From Nocardia sp. SYP-A9097 (GTDB lineage: Bacteria > Actinomycetota > Actinomycetes > Mycobacteriales > Mycobacteriaceae), in NCBI RefSeq assembly GCF_009649815.1, contig NZ_WJIC01000011.1:62001-126000 (forward strand): 64,000 nt of DNA. Reading direction: 5' to 3'. How positions within the stretch are numbered: the first letter of the stretch is position 1; each line of letters begins with the position of its first letter. Shown here in pieces: positions 35,563 to 43,555 of this stretch. Position numbers and translations under genes: made by a program. The notes under the pieces are model-generated. The model was not told the origin of the DNA. It was given only the letters and a program-made list of their open reading frames with translations, and made no database searches.

Positions 35563-35938
35563 TCCAGTGCATCCTCCAGGACGATCCAGCACGTCCCCGA
35601 CGGCCGCGCATGGTGCACCAAACCATACTGGTCATGCGTCCAATATGTGCACCTTTTCGCGCAATGACCGGCTGGGAAGTGATTGGACCTGGGGCGGGGT
35701 GAGTCGACGGGGGGTGTGCGGAAGTCGGCGGTAGGGGTTTGTCGAGCCGCCCGCCATCGTGAGCAGGTCGGGATCCGGCAGTGTATTTCATGTGAACATG
35801 GAAATATGCGCATCTTCGAATGTGAAAGCACAGTGTGTCGCAGTCCGGCAAGAGGAAGCCAAACGAATAAAAACCTGCCTTGAGGAGAGGGAGAGTGGCT
35901 GCGGGGTGTTGTCGGTGGGGTGGGCTAGCGTCGGGCGT
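35563..35938. other. Intergenic region holding an operator-like repeat
   Basis: A 376-bp spacer between the divergent GH1 and VOC genes. No frame in it shows recognisable content. It is locally AT-rich between about 35785 and 35880 and contains the first copy of an 18-bp duplicated operator-like sequence. Confidence 0.6.
35798..35815. promoter_or_regulatory. Duplicated 18-bp operator-like element, copy 1
   Basis: ATGGAAATATGCGCATCT, identical at 36365-36382. With the following TCGAAT it forms an imperfect dyad (ATGCG-N6-CGAAT). It lies 123 bp before the VOC gene start. Confidence 0.6.
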
Positions 35939-36325
35939 GTGGAGTTGCAGCGGATACATCACGTCGCGGTGATCGCCTCGGACTATGCGAAGTCGAAGGC
36001 GTTCTATACCGAGGTGCTCGGGTTGAAGGTGCTCGCCGAGAACTATCGGGCCGAAAGGCGTTCGTACAAGCTGGATCTGGCACTACCGGATGGCGGGCAG
36101 ATCGAGTTGTTCTCGTTCCCGGGCGCACCGCCGCGGCCGTCGCGGCCGGAGGCGATCGGTCTGCGGCACCTGGCTTTCGTGGTGGCGGATGTGGGGGAGG
36201 CGCTGGCCGAGCTTGCGGATAGGGGAGTGGTGGTGGAGAAGGTGCGGATCGATGAGTACACGGGGAAGCGGTTCGGCTTCTTCTTCGATCCGGATGATTT
36301 GCCGCTGGAGCTGTACGAAGCGTGA
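35939..36325 (+). CDS. VOC-superfamily protein (YaeR/GloA2-like glyoxalase fold)
   Basis: A 128-residue vicinal-oxygen-chelate protein closely resembling E. coli YaeR: QRIHHVAVIASDYAKSKAFYTEVLGLKVL, ENYRAERRSYKLDLALPDGGQIELFSFPGAPPRPSRPEAIGLRHLAFVV and EYTGKRFGFFFDPDDLPLELYEA. The metal-ligand positions (His in HHVAV, Glu in IELF, His in LRHLAF, Glu near the C-terminus) are retained. The reaction is unknown; lyase or isomerase activity on a small electrophile is typical. The GTG at 35939 gives the family length of 128-129 residues. Confidence 0.9.
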   Translation: MELQRIHHVAVIASDYAKSKAFYTEVLGLKVLAENYRAERRSYKLDLALPDGGQIELFSFPGAPPRPSRPEAIGLRHLAFVVADVGEALAELADRGVVVEKVRIDEYTGKRFGFFFDPDDLPLELYEA

Positions 36326-36364
36326 GCTCGACACCTCCTCCGGAATGGGTAGAAGTGTTAGATA

Positions 36365-36382
36365 ATGGAAATATGCGCATCT
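36365..36382. promoter_or_regulatory. Duplicated 18-bp operator-like element, copy 2
   Basis: The same 18 bases as at 35798. Here the downstream ACGCAT completes a perfect dyad ATGCG-CATCTA-CGCAT. It lies 134 bp before the cyclophilin ATG. Confidence 0.65.
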
Positions 36383-36515
36383 ACGCATGGCCTGCTATTT
36401 CAAAAGAAACATGAACTCGCGGACAACGGAACCTCACCTGCACTCCAATCCCGTTGAACCGCAGCGAAGGATGCCGGGCGGTCGCCCGATTCGGCGCTCC
36501 CATACGATGGTCGCC

Positions 36516-37007
36516 ATGACCAAAGTGCTCCTGAAGACCTCCGCCGGGGATATCACCCTGGAACTCGACGAGGCCAAGGCGCCGAAGACAGTCGCGAACT
36601 TCGTCGACTACGTCAAGGCGGGCCACTACACCGATACGATCTTCCACCGGGTGATCCCGGGTTTCATGGTGCAGGGTGGCGGCTTCACCGCCGACATGCA
36701 GCAGAAGCCCGCTCCCAACAAGGTGGAGAACGAGGCGAACAACGGTCTCAAGAACGACAAGTACACGATCGCCATGGCGCGCACGATGGATCCGCATTCG
36801 GCGAGCGCGCAGTTCTTCCTCAACTCCAAGAACAATGATTTCCTGAACTACCCGGGCCAGGACGGCTGGGGCTACACCGTTTTCGGCAAGATCGTGGACG
36901 GCACCGCCGTCGTCGACGCGATCGAGGGCGTGCGTACCGGCTCCAAGGCCGGGCACCAGGATGTGCCGGTCGAGGCCGTCACCATCCTCTCGGCCGAGCT
37001 GGTCTGA
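36516..37007 (+). CDS. Cyclophilin-type peptidyl-prolyl cis-trans isomerase (PpiB-like)
   Basis: A 163-residue cytoplasmic cyclophilin. TIFHRVIPGFMVQGGGFTADM carries the catalytic Arg and Phe-Met-Gln set, followed by NEANNGLKNDKYTIAMARTMDPHSASAQFFLN and GWGYTVFGKIVDG. It resembles E. coli PpiB along its length (164 residues there) rather than the longer N-terminally extended PpiA of mycobacteria. The ATG at 36516 starts at the first beta strand; an in-frame extension of 43 codons is not conserved. A strong terminator follows 21 bp downstream. Confidence 0.94.
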   Translation: MTKVLLKTSAGDITLELDEAKAPKTVANFVDYVKAGHYTDTIFHRVIPGFMVQGGGFTADMQQKPAPNKVENEANNGLKNDKYTIAMARTMDPHSASAQFFLNSKNNDFLNYPGQDGWGYTVFGKIVDGTAVVDAIEGVRTGSKAGHQDVPVEAVTILSAELV

Positions 37008-37028
37008 CACCTTCCCGCTGAACAAGAA

Positions 37029-37059
37029 CGCCCCGGATTCGAGAGTCGAATCCGGGGCG
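37029..37059. terminator. Bidirectional intrinsic terminator
   Basis: A perfect 14-bp stem (CGCCCCGGATTCGA and its complement) with a GAG loop, between the converging cyclophilin and phosphoribosyltransferase genes. Confidence 0.92.
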
Positions 37060-37081
37060 TCGTGCTGTGTGGGGTCAGCGG

Positions 37082-37576
37082 TCAGGCGTCGAGGACGCGC
37101 ACTTCTCGTTTGACGACAGGCGGTTGCACCGACCACGGGAAGTTGATCCACCGGTCGGTGTGCTTCCACACGTATTCGCAGTCGACCTCTGATCGCGGCT
37201 TCTGGTAGATGACCGCGCAACGTACTTCGGCGACATGGTCTTCGCAGAAGTCGCGGACGAGTTTGAGGGTCGCGCCGGTGTCGGCGACGTCGTCGGCGAC
37301 AAGGACTTTCGCGCCGGTGAGGTCGACGACGCTGGGTACGGGCGGCAGCATGACGGGCAGGTCGAGGCGTTGGTCGACGCCGGTGTAGAACTCGACGTTC
37401 ATGACGTGCAGGTTCTTGACGTCGAGGGCGTAGCCGAGGGATCCGGCGACGAAGAGGCCGCCGCGGGCGATGGAGAGGATGAGGTCGGGTTCGTAGCCGT
37501 CGTCGGCGATGGTTTGGGCCAGTTCGCGTCCGGCGGTGCCGAATAGTTCCCAGCTGAGTTCTTCCCGATCGCTCAT
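37082..37576 (-). CDS. Phosphoribosyltransferase
   Basis: A 164-residue type I phosphoribosyltransferase. The PRPP-binding loop is KVLVADDVADTGATLKLV, preceded by DLILSIARGGLFVAGSLGYAL. The short C-terminal hood ends in RWINFPWSVQPPVVKREVRVL. It resembles xanthine/guanine or hypoxanthine phosphoribosyltransferases, probably acting in purine salvage, but the base cannot be decided by eye. It is the last gene of a minus-strand group of three (38650 to 37082). Confidence 0.92.
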   Translation of the reverse strand: MSDREELSWELFGTAGRELAQTIADDGYEPDLILSIARGGLFVAGSLGYALDVKNLHVMNVEFYTGVDQRLDLPVMLPPVPSVVDLTGAKVLVADDVADTGATLKLVRDFCEDHVAEVRCAVIYQKPRSEVDCEYVWKHTDRWINFPWSVQPPVVKREVRVLDA

Positions 37577-37626
37577 TCTCGGCTCCTTTGTCTGCCTGTC
37601 TGCCGTTCAGGCGATCATACGAGGGC

Positions 37627-38337
37627 TCAGGGCTGGTGGGTGATGGTGTAGAAGAGCAGTGCGAGGGTGCCGAGCGCGAAGAGGGGGACGAGGACGAGGG
37701 TCTCCATCTTGTTGCCGGTGTGGTCGATGATGGGTACGCGGGTGCGGATTTTGAGGGGCCAGAGCAGTCGGCAGCCGCGGTCGGTGAGGCAGTCGCCGAT
37801 CAGGTGTGCGAAGGCGCCGAGTCCGACGGAGAAGGGCAGCCAGGCGGGTTTGTCGCTGATCCAGTGGTCGATGGCGAATGCGCCGCAGGCGGCGAGGATT
37901 ACCACGGTGCCCCAGGCTTTGACGTTGTCGCCGGTGGGTGCGAGGTTGAGGGCGCGTACGGCGAGAGCGAGTAGGAAGAACACGAGCGCGAGGGTGAAGT
38001 TGCGCCCGATCCAGTGTTCGCCGGCCCAGGTGCCGTAGGTGATGAGGGCGACGAAGGCGAAGGAGTGGGTGCCGTGGCGGTGTCCGCCGGAGATGGCGGA
38101 GATGCCTTTGCAGGCGTAGTGCGAAACCGGGCCCAGCACATGGGAAATGGTGCCCGAGGGGTGGTCCGCGTCGGGCAGCAGGGCGGCGCCGGCGGTGAGG
38201 AAGGTACCCATCACCAGGTCGACTGCCCTGATATTTCCGGATTGCATTGCGGGATAGGTCAATACGGTGAGCGGTAGCGCTGCGGCGGCCGCTGACCAGG
38301 CGAGCGCGCCACTGGTGGCGTGTGAATGTCCTAGCAC
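37627..38337 (-). CDS. YdjM/DUF457-family membrane-bound metal-dependent hydrolase
   Basis: A 236-residue membrane protein with His/Asp motifs typical of the YdjM family: MLGHSHATSGALAWSA at the N-terminus, AGAALLPDADHPSGTISHVLG, ISGGHRHGTHSFAF and FAHLIGDCLTDRGCRLLWPL. The conserved His and Asp residues cluster as in metal-dependent phosphohydrolases. It lies between a zinc-ribbon gene (10 bp upstream) and the phosphoribosyltransferase (50 bp downstream). Its physiological substrate is unknown. Confidence 0.9.
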   Translation of the reverse strand: MLGHSHATSGALAWSAAAAALPLTVLTYPAMQSGNIRAVDLVMGTFLTAGAALLPDADHPSGTISHVLGPVSHYACKGISAISGGHRHGTHSFAFVALITYGTWAGEHWIGRNFTLALVFFLLALAVRALNLAPTGDNVKAWGTVVILAACGAFAIDHWISDKPAWLPFSVGLGAFAHLIGDCLTDRGCRLLWPLKIRTRVPIIDHTGNKMETLVLVPLFALGTLALLFYTITHQP

Positions 38338-38347
38338 CGCGAGAAGG

Positions 38348-38650
38348 TTAGCGCATCTGGCCGGTCGCTCGGTCAGGTCGAGGTGTGAGCTGAGGTACGT
38401 TGGGCGGCAGGGGTTTCCGGCTCGGTTTGGGTACGGGTTCGGTGCCGGTCATGGTGGTGGGGTCGGCGGGGCCGTTCCATCCGCAGGGTAGTCCGCAGGT
38501 GGCGACGATTTGTTCTTCGGTGCTGCCGTCGTCGAATCGCGCGGTGTAGGTGGAGGCGCGGGCGGGGTAGCCGCAGAGTGGGCATTTGCCGAAGTAGTTG
38601 AGGATTTCGCGCACGTCGGAGGCGGTGACGGTTCTGCGTGGGGCGGTCAT
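38348..38650 (-). CDS. Small zinc-ribbon protein, unknown function
   Basis: A 100-residue protein with CPLCGYPA and, 26 residues on, a second Cys pair in TCGLPCGW, a likely zinc ribbon. The N-terminus RRTVTASDVREILNYFG looks helical, and the C-terminus is Pro/Arg-rich and probably disordered. The ATG at 38650 is chosen since the upstream extension crosses the promoter region. The role is unknown; the close spacing to the DUF457 gene suggests one operon. Confidence 0.75.
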   Translation of the reverse strand: MTAPRRTVTASDVREILNYFGKCPLCGYPARASTYTARFDDGSTEEQIVATCGLPCGWNGPADPTTMTGTEPVPKPSRKPLPPNVPQLTPRPDRATGQMR

Positions 38651-38806
38651 GCTGGCAACACCTTTCGTTGCCTGCCCAGGGTAGCGATTATCGAATTCTT
38701 GTGCAGCCACGAATATTTCGGCGGTTGGTGGTGGGGGGAGCGGGGCTGCTGCGAGGCGGTGAAATAGTCTCGGGGGATTGCGCTTTCCGCTCAGAGAGGA
38801 ACGGAC

Positions 38807-39553
38807 ATGTCGGTGGCGTCCGCGGTGAAGGATCAGATTCAGCAGATCGGCGGGGGGTTCATGTTCTCCCGGGAGGCGAAGGCGTTCGCGGCTGGTCTCG
38901 GCGCGCAGGGGTTCATGCAGGGGTATACGCGGGGCCGGGGTGGGGTGCTGGGTGATGTGGATGCCGATGTGGTGACCGCGGCGTTCGGTTTCTTCCCGGC
39001 GGATTCGGTGCGGGTGGCGTGGGAGGCGACGGCGGAGGTGCCGGCGGCGAAGGCGGCCCAGGGCTATTTGCAGGCGTGTCAGGATTTCGGTCGTCGCAGG
39101 CTGGCGTCGTTCGCGGATTCGGAGCGGTTGGCGGAGCTATTGGATACGGTTGTGTCGGCGGCGGATCCGGCGGGGGTGGTGTTGTTCGCGGGGTGGCGGG
39201 CGCTACCGCAGGCGGAGGATGCGCCGGCGCGGATTATGCATTTGATTCATGCTTTGCGGGAGTTACGCGGTGGTTTGCATTTGATGGCGGTACGGGCGGC
39301 TGGTTTGGCGCCGCGGGATGCGGTGTTGATCGCGGGTTCGCCGTTGAGTTCAGGTCCGGATCAGGCGCGGTTTTATGGTTGGCCGGAGCCGTTCGGGGAG
39401 ATCACGCCGGAGTTGAAGGGGCGGTGGATGCAGGCGGAGGCGTTGACCGATGAGTTGATCGCTCTGGTGTGGGCGGTGTTGGATGAGGCGACGGCGCAGG
39501 AGTTCGTGGCGTTGTTGACCGCGTGTCATGCGACCGTGTTCGGGCCGCGCTGA
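38807..39553 (+). CDS. SCO6745-like protein, function unknown
   Basis: A 248-residue soluble helical protein. It resembles actinobacterial proteins usually called the SCO6745 family (recalled, not searched): EAKAFAAGLGAQGFMQGYTRGRGGVLGDVDADVVTAAFGFFPADSVRVAWE, then RIMHLIHALRELRGGLHLMAVRAAGLAPRDAVLIAG and ARFYGWPEPF. Some relatives are annotated with a MarR-like helical fold; DNA binding is not evident here. A separate unknown gene starts 2 bp after the stop, so the two are co-transcribed. Confidence 0.85.
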   Translation: MSVASAVKDQIQQIGGGFMFSREAKAFAAGLGAQGFMQGYTRGRGGVLGDVDADVVTAAFGFFPADSVRVAWEATAEVPAAKAAQGYLQACQDFGRRRLASFADSERLAELLDTVVSAADPAGVVLFAGWRALPQAEDAPARIMHLIHALRELRGGLHLMAVRAAGLAPRDAVLIAGSPLSSGPDQARFYGWPEPFGEITPELKGRWMQAEALTDELIALVWAVLDEATAQEFVALLTACHATVFGPR

Positions 39554-39554
39554 T

Positions 39555-40070
39555 ATGTCGCGGGTGGCGCATCTGCGGGCGTTGATCGAGCATCCGGGGA
39601 CGGGTGCGGATGAGCGGGCGGCGGCTCAGCGCATGCTGGATCGCATTATGTCCAAGCCGGATGTGCGGGCCGCGGGTGATGAGCGCAGTTATGGCCCGCG
39701 GTATACGCGGGTGGGTAAGCATGCGGATTTGGAGTCGATCGCGGAGTTGATTCGTGACGATATCGCTTTTGTGCGTGTGGTTTTCGCGGATGCGCCGCAG
39801 ACGAGTGAGCTGCGCGTGGCGGATGCTATTCGGGATGCTCCGGCGGAGATCACCTATTCGGTGGTGGGTTTGCCGCAGGAGAACAGTATCGAGATCACCA
39901 TCGAGGGTGTGCCGGCGGAGTGGGGTGGTGCGGAGGGGGTGAGTCCGCAGTTGCGGCAGTTGGCCGATGAGCTGGTGGATTTGCTGAACAGCTACAACCA
40001 TGAGGGTGCCGCGATCGGTCGGCGGTTCTTCGCGCGGGTGCGTACGCCGCACGAGACGCTGGTGTGGTGA
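39555..40070 (+). CDS. Conserved protein with DUF2786-like N-terminus
   Basis: A 171-residue protein. The N-terminal SRVAHLRALIEHPGTGADERAAAQRMLDRIMSK resembles the helical DUF2786-type segment found in actinobacterial and mycobacteriophage proteins. The rest (IAELIRDDIAFVRVVFADAPQ, EITYSVVGLPQENSIEITIEGVP, LADELVDLLNSYNHEG) has no family I recognise. It follows the SCO6745-like gene by one base and is followed at once by a terminator. Confidence 0.8.
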   Translation: MSRVAHLRALIEHPGTGADERAAAQRMLDRIMSKPDVRAAGDERSYGPRYTRVGKHADLESIAELIRDDIAFVRVVFADAPQTSELRVADAIRDAPAEITYSVVGLPQENSIEITIEGVPAEWGGAEGVSPQLRQLADELVDLLNSYNHEGAAIGRRFFARVRTPHETLVW

Positions 40071-40072
40071 CC

Positions 40073-40100
40073 GTGGTGCGGGTCGGTGGGCCCGCACCAC
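40073..40100. terminator. Bidirectional intrinsic terminator
   Basis: Arms GTGGTGCGGG and CCCGCACCAC around an 8-base loop, followed by AGGTTTGTTT. It separates the converging DUF2786-like and hydrolase genes. Confidence 0.88.
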
Positions 40101-40109
40101 AGGTTTGTT

Positions 40110-40964
40110 TCAGCGGCGCAGGAATTCGAGGCTGACGCGTTCGAAGGCTTGTTTGGCTTCGATCATGACCCAGTGCCCGCATTTGGGGAAGATGTGGAGT
40201 TCGGAGTCGGGGATGAGGCGCAGCGGCATCATGGCCATGTCGGGTGGGCATTGCCGGTCGTCTTTGCCCCAGGCGAGCAGGGTCGGGCATTTGACCTTGT
40301 GCAGCATGGCCCAGTAGGGCGGGGTGGGGGAGTTGGCCATGAATTGTTGTTGTAGCGCGAATGATTCGGATCCGTACATGGCTTTGAGGGCCTGCTGGGA
40401 TTCGGGGTTGTTGGCCAGGTCCCAGCGTTCGTCGATGATGTCTTGGGTGACTGTTTTGGGGTCGTAGACCATGCAGTTGAGCCAGCGGATCAACGCTTCG
40501 CGGCTGGGGGAGTCGGCGAATTCCTGGAGCAGGCGGGTGCCTTCGCTGGGGTTGGCGCTGAATATGCCGGTGCCGACACCACCGATGGAGATGATCTTGC
40601 TGATGCGGTCGGGGTGTTTCACCGCGACATTGACCGCGACGACGCCGCCCATGGAGTTGCCGACGAGTGGGGCATTGTCGATGCCCAGGGCATCCATGAA
40701 GCGGATGACGGAGTCGACGGCGGCCAGTACCGGGTGTGCGCCGGGGACGGGGTCGCTGATGCCGAAGCCGGGGAATTCGATGACGTAGCAGTGGAAGTGC
40801 TCGGCGAAGACGGCGAGGTTTCCGCGATAATTGCGCCAGCCGCTGACGCCGATTCCGGAGCCGTGGAGCAGGAGCAGGGGTGGGCCGTCACCGGCTTCGT
40901 GGTAGCGGATGACCCCCTGGTCTGTTCGGACTTCGCGCTGGGTGTTCTCGTAGGTGATGTCCAC
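40110..40964 (-). CDS. Alpha/beta hydrolase of the meta-cleavage product hydrolase family
   Basis: A 284-residue C-C bond hydrolase-type enzyme resembling HsaD/BphD: PLLLLHGSGIGVSGWRNYRGNLAVF (oxyanion region), VGNSMGGVVAVNVAV with the nucleophile Ser, AWGKDDRQCPPDMAM with the acid Asp and FPKCGHWVMIEA with the catalytic His. Such enzymes hydrolyse ring-fission products of aromatic or steroid degradation. I prefer the GTG at 40964 over one at 40982, because a perfect KstR-type operator occupies 40975-40988, which would otherwise lie inside the gene. No ring-cleavage dioxygenase is in the window. Confidence 0.9.
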   Translation of the reverse strand: MDITYENTQREVRTDQGVIRYHEAGDGPPLLLLHGSGIGVSGWRNYRGNLAVFAEHFHCYVIEFPGFGISDPVPGAHPVLAAVDSVIRFMDALGIDNAPLVGNSMGGVVAVNVAVKHPDRISKIISIGGVGTGIFSANPSEGTRLLQEFADSPSREALIRWLNCMVYDPKTVTQDIIDERWDLANNPESQQALKAMYGSESFALQQQFMANSPTPPYWAMLHKVKCPTLLAWGKDDRQCPPDMAMMPLRLIPDSELHIFPKCGHWVMIEAKQAFERVSLEFLRR

Positions 40965-40974
40965 CCTGCCAGGG

Positions 40975-40988
40975 TAGAACACGTTACA
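40975..40988. promoter_or_regulatory. KstR-type operator
   Basis: TAGAACACGTTACA fits the 14-base KstR motif TNNAACNNGTTNNA at every fixed position. It lies between the divergent meta-cleavage hydrolase and EEP phosphatase genes. Confidence 0.65.
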
Positions 40989-41040
40989 GTTTCAGGGTTC
41001 GATGGATTCCATTGGGCGAGTGAGGAAATGCGGGGAAAGC

Positions 41041-41913
41041 ATGTCCGACGGTAAGATGTTGCGAGTCGCGCAGCTCAATATGGGCTCCCTGCTGGAACCG
41101 CACTGGGATCGGCGGCGGCTGGAAATCCTGGCCTGGCTCGAACGCCTCGACCCGGATGTGGTGTGCCTGCAGGAGGTCTGGGAGACCGGGCCCGGCACCA
41201 ATACCGCGGGCTGGCTCGCCGACCATGCCGCACCCGGGCGCTGGCACTGGTGCTTCGGCGGGTATCCACTGCCAGAGGAGGCATGGGCGGACCGGAGCCT
41301 GCTGTTCGGTTCCGCGATTCTGAGTCGCTGGCCCATCGAGCGGCACAGGGTGTTCGCGCTACCGGTGGATCTCGCACCCGCGGACCCGCATCCGTCCTAT
41401 CGCATGCAGGCCGAGCTGCTGCACGCGCACACCGCCGGAATCGACGCCTACAGTACGCATCTGGCGCCACCGCCCGCGCAGGCGTATCACCGGGTGCGGC
41501 AGGTGCTGGCCATCGACGAGGCGATCCGCGCCACCTGGGACCCCGCCACCGCGATGCCCGCCATTCTCTGCGGTGACTTCAACGCCAAACCGCAATCGGA
41601 TGAAATGCGGTATCTCAACGCCAATGCCGTGATCGAGGGCCGCAGTACCTATTACGTCGACGGCTGGGCGACGCTGCGTCCCACCGAGGCTGGGTACACC
41701 CTGGACCCGCTCACCAATCCGCAAGCGCGGTTCCTGAACGTGCCCGCGCAGCGCATCGACTACCTCCTGGTCGGTGATCCTTTTCTGCGGCCCGGGGGAG
41801 CGGGTCGAATCCTGAACACCGACTTGGCCTTTCACGAATCGCTCACCGGGCCCCTGGCCAGTGATCACTACGGTCTGGTCGCCGATATCGCCTGGCCGCA
41901 GCGTCCCGACTAG
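41041..41913 (+). CDS. Endonuclease/exonuclease/phosphatase-family protein
   Basis: A 290-residue EEP-fold phosphodiesterase. RVAQLNMGSLLEPHWDRRR gives the N-terminal Asn, PDVVCLQEVW the metal-binding Glu, CGDFNAKPQSDEMRYL the GDFN motif, RIDYLLV a conserved Asp, and ASDHYGLVADI the catalytic SDH. All key residues are present. The substrate could be a phosphoester, nucleic acid or lipid; sequence alone does not decide. The ATG at 41041 is preceded by GGGGAAAG. Confidence 0.92.
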   Translation: MSDGKMLRVAQLNMGSLLEPHWDRRRLEILAWLERLDPDVVCLQEVWETGPGTNTAGWLADHAAPGRWHWCFGGYPLPEEAWADRSLLFGSAILSRWPIERHRVFALPVDLAPADPHPSYRMQAELLHAHTAGIDAYSTHLAPPPAQAYHRVRQVLAIDEAIRATWDPATAMPAILCGDFNAKPQSDEMRYLNANAVIEGRSTYYVDGWATLRPTEAGYTLDPLTNPQARFLNVPAQRIDYLLVGDPFLRPGGAGRILNTDLAFHESLTGPLASDHYGLVADIAWPQRPD

Positions 41914-41995
41914 ACCCGATTTGCCAGGTATGGCACAGTTCGACTCGCCGTAGGATGGCGGTGCAGGGGCCGCCGAAGCAGAGGGGTGCCCGGCT

Positions 41996-43504
41996 GTGTC
42001 CCAGTATTCGGTGACCGGGGAATCCGGTGAGGTCTACGAGATCGCGCTGGGGGACATCGGGATCGGCGGTGGACTGCGCCGATGCCGCGACCGCGATGGA
42101 CGCGAGCGCATATACAAGGAGTACCAGACACCGGTCGATGAACCGGATCTGCTCGGATTCGCCGAACAGGCACTGCTTCTGGGGCGCGAGATCGTGCTCG
42201 CCGCCGAAGCCGAGCCCGAATCACGGGAATGGGCCGCGGCCTCCATCAACTGGCCCATCGACCTGATCATGCGGGACCGTGCCCTGACCGGGGTGATACT
42301 GCCGCTGATTCCCGCCGAATTCCTGGACACCGACGGGACGGCGCTGACCCTGGAACAACTCGTGGGGGAGCACCCCGCCGAAGCGTATTTCCGTGTCGGA
42401 GTACTGATTCGGGTCTGCGATGTCTTCCTCGTGCTCGAGGAACGCTATTTGGCGCTCCCCGGCATCGACGAGCGGAACCTGGCCTGGAGTCGCGCGCAAC
42501 CGCGAGCGCACCTGATCGACTGCGATGGGCTGCGACCCGCGCTCGGCGCCGACGAATACAGCGGCAGACTCGCACTGGCCAACCTCATCCGCTGCGGATT
42601 GTTCCTGGCCCCTGGGATTCCCGAAGACCTCGACATCGGGCTGCGCCTGCTCTTCGAACGCGCCGACACCGCCGCCCCCGAACACAAACCCAGCGCCCAG
42701 CACTGGCTGAGCGGTTTGAAAGCCGCGTTCCTGACCGCCGACGCCGCCGCCTACCGCACCGACATGCTCAAGATCATCGATCGGCCCGCCCCGCCGCCCT
42801 TGCGTACCGGCGCATTCCCGCAGCCGCCCAAGCACTCCGGTGGCCGCGTAGCCGGAATCCTGCTGGCCGTGGCAGGTCTGATCGCCGTCATAGCGCTCAT
42901 TGCCCTGCGCGCGGGCGACCCCGGCACCACCGAAGCCGTGACCCCCACCCCGACCACACCGGCTTTCGACCCCGCGATTCTGGACGTGGCAGGCACCGAC
43001 ACCACCCCCTTCACCGCCGACGCCCTGCTCCCGCCCAGCTTCCGGGATGCCCGGAATGTCGAATACACCCGCCGCGCAGGGGGAGTGAAGGACTGCATCA
43101 CCCAGGGCATGTCCCAGAACGTCAAACAAATCCTCACCAGCTACCACTGCACCCACCAGGTAGCGGGCTCCTACCTGGACCAGTCCAACCAAATCCTGGT
43201 CTCCCTCAACGTCATAGCCCTGCCCACCACCGCCGAAGCCACCACCCTCTACAACACCATGAAGGGCCGAACCCAAGACTGGACCATCTGGTGCCCCACC
43301 TCAGGCCCCGGCACCACCCTCTGCGACAACGACGCCGGCTCCGCCACCCGCACCGCCTGGGGCTCCACCTCCCACCGCTACATCTACAAATCCACCGCCC
43401 TCTACCTCAACCTCACCACCGACCCCACCGCCAAACAATGGCTGGCCCCCGCCGCCGAAGCCGCCGTCAAAGCCGCAGGCCCCACCAACTATTGGCATCA
43501 GTAG
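41996..43504 (+). CDS. YegI-like kinase-fold receptor with extracytoplasmic domain
   Basis: A 502-residue membrane protein. The N-terminal ~230 residues resemble the kinase-like YegI group: Lys41 in RIYKEYQTP may be the ATP lysine, and PGIDERNLAW...AHLIDCDGLRP aligns with the usual GDLNxxNxLV...TLIDCDSFQ catalytic and metal segments. The catalytic Asp of HGD/HRD is poorly conserved (GID) and DFG is replaced by DCD, so activity is uncertain. One membrane helix follows at about 280-303 (GILLAVAGLIAVIALIAL), then a Thr/Pro-rich stalk and a ~170-residue extracytoplasmic domain with several Cys. The start is GTG. Confidence 0.82.
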   Translation: MSQYSVTGESGEVYEIALGDIGIGGGLRRCRDRDGRERIYKEYQTPVDEPDLLGFAEQALLLGREIVLAAEAEPESREWAAASINWPIDLIMRDRALTGVILPLIPAEFLDTDGTALTLEQLVGEHPAEAYFRVGVLIRVCDVFLVLEERYLALPGIDERNLAWSRAQPRAHLIDCDGLRPALGADEYSGRLALANLIRCGLFLAPGIPEDLDIGLRLLFERADTAAPEHKPSAQHWLSGLKAAFLTADAAAYRTDMLKIIDRPAPPPLRTGAFPQPPKHSGGRVAGILLAVAGLIAVIALIALRAGDPGTTEAVTPTPTTPAFDPAILDVAGTDTTPFTADALLPPSFRDARNVEYTRRAGGVKDCITQGMSQNVKQILTSYHCTHQVAGSYLDQSNQILVSLNVIALPTTAEATTLYNTMKGRTQDWTIWCPTSGPGTTLCDNDAGSATRTAWGSTSHRYIYKSTALYLNLTTDPTAKQWLAPAAEAAVKAAGPTNYWHQ

Positions 43505-43555
43505 GCCGGTGGGGGTGCGGAGGCCAACTCCGGCGGGCGCACCTCCCAGACCGTA

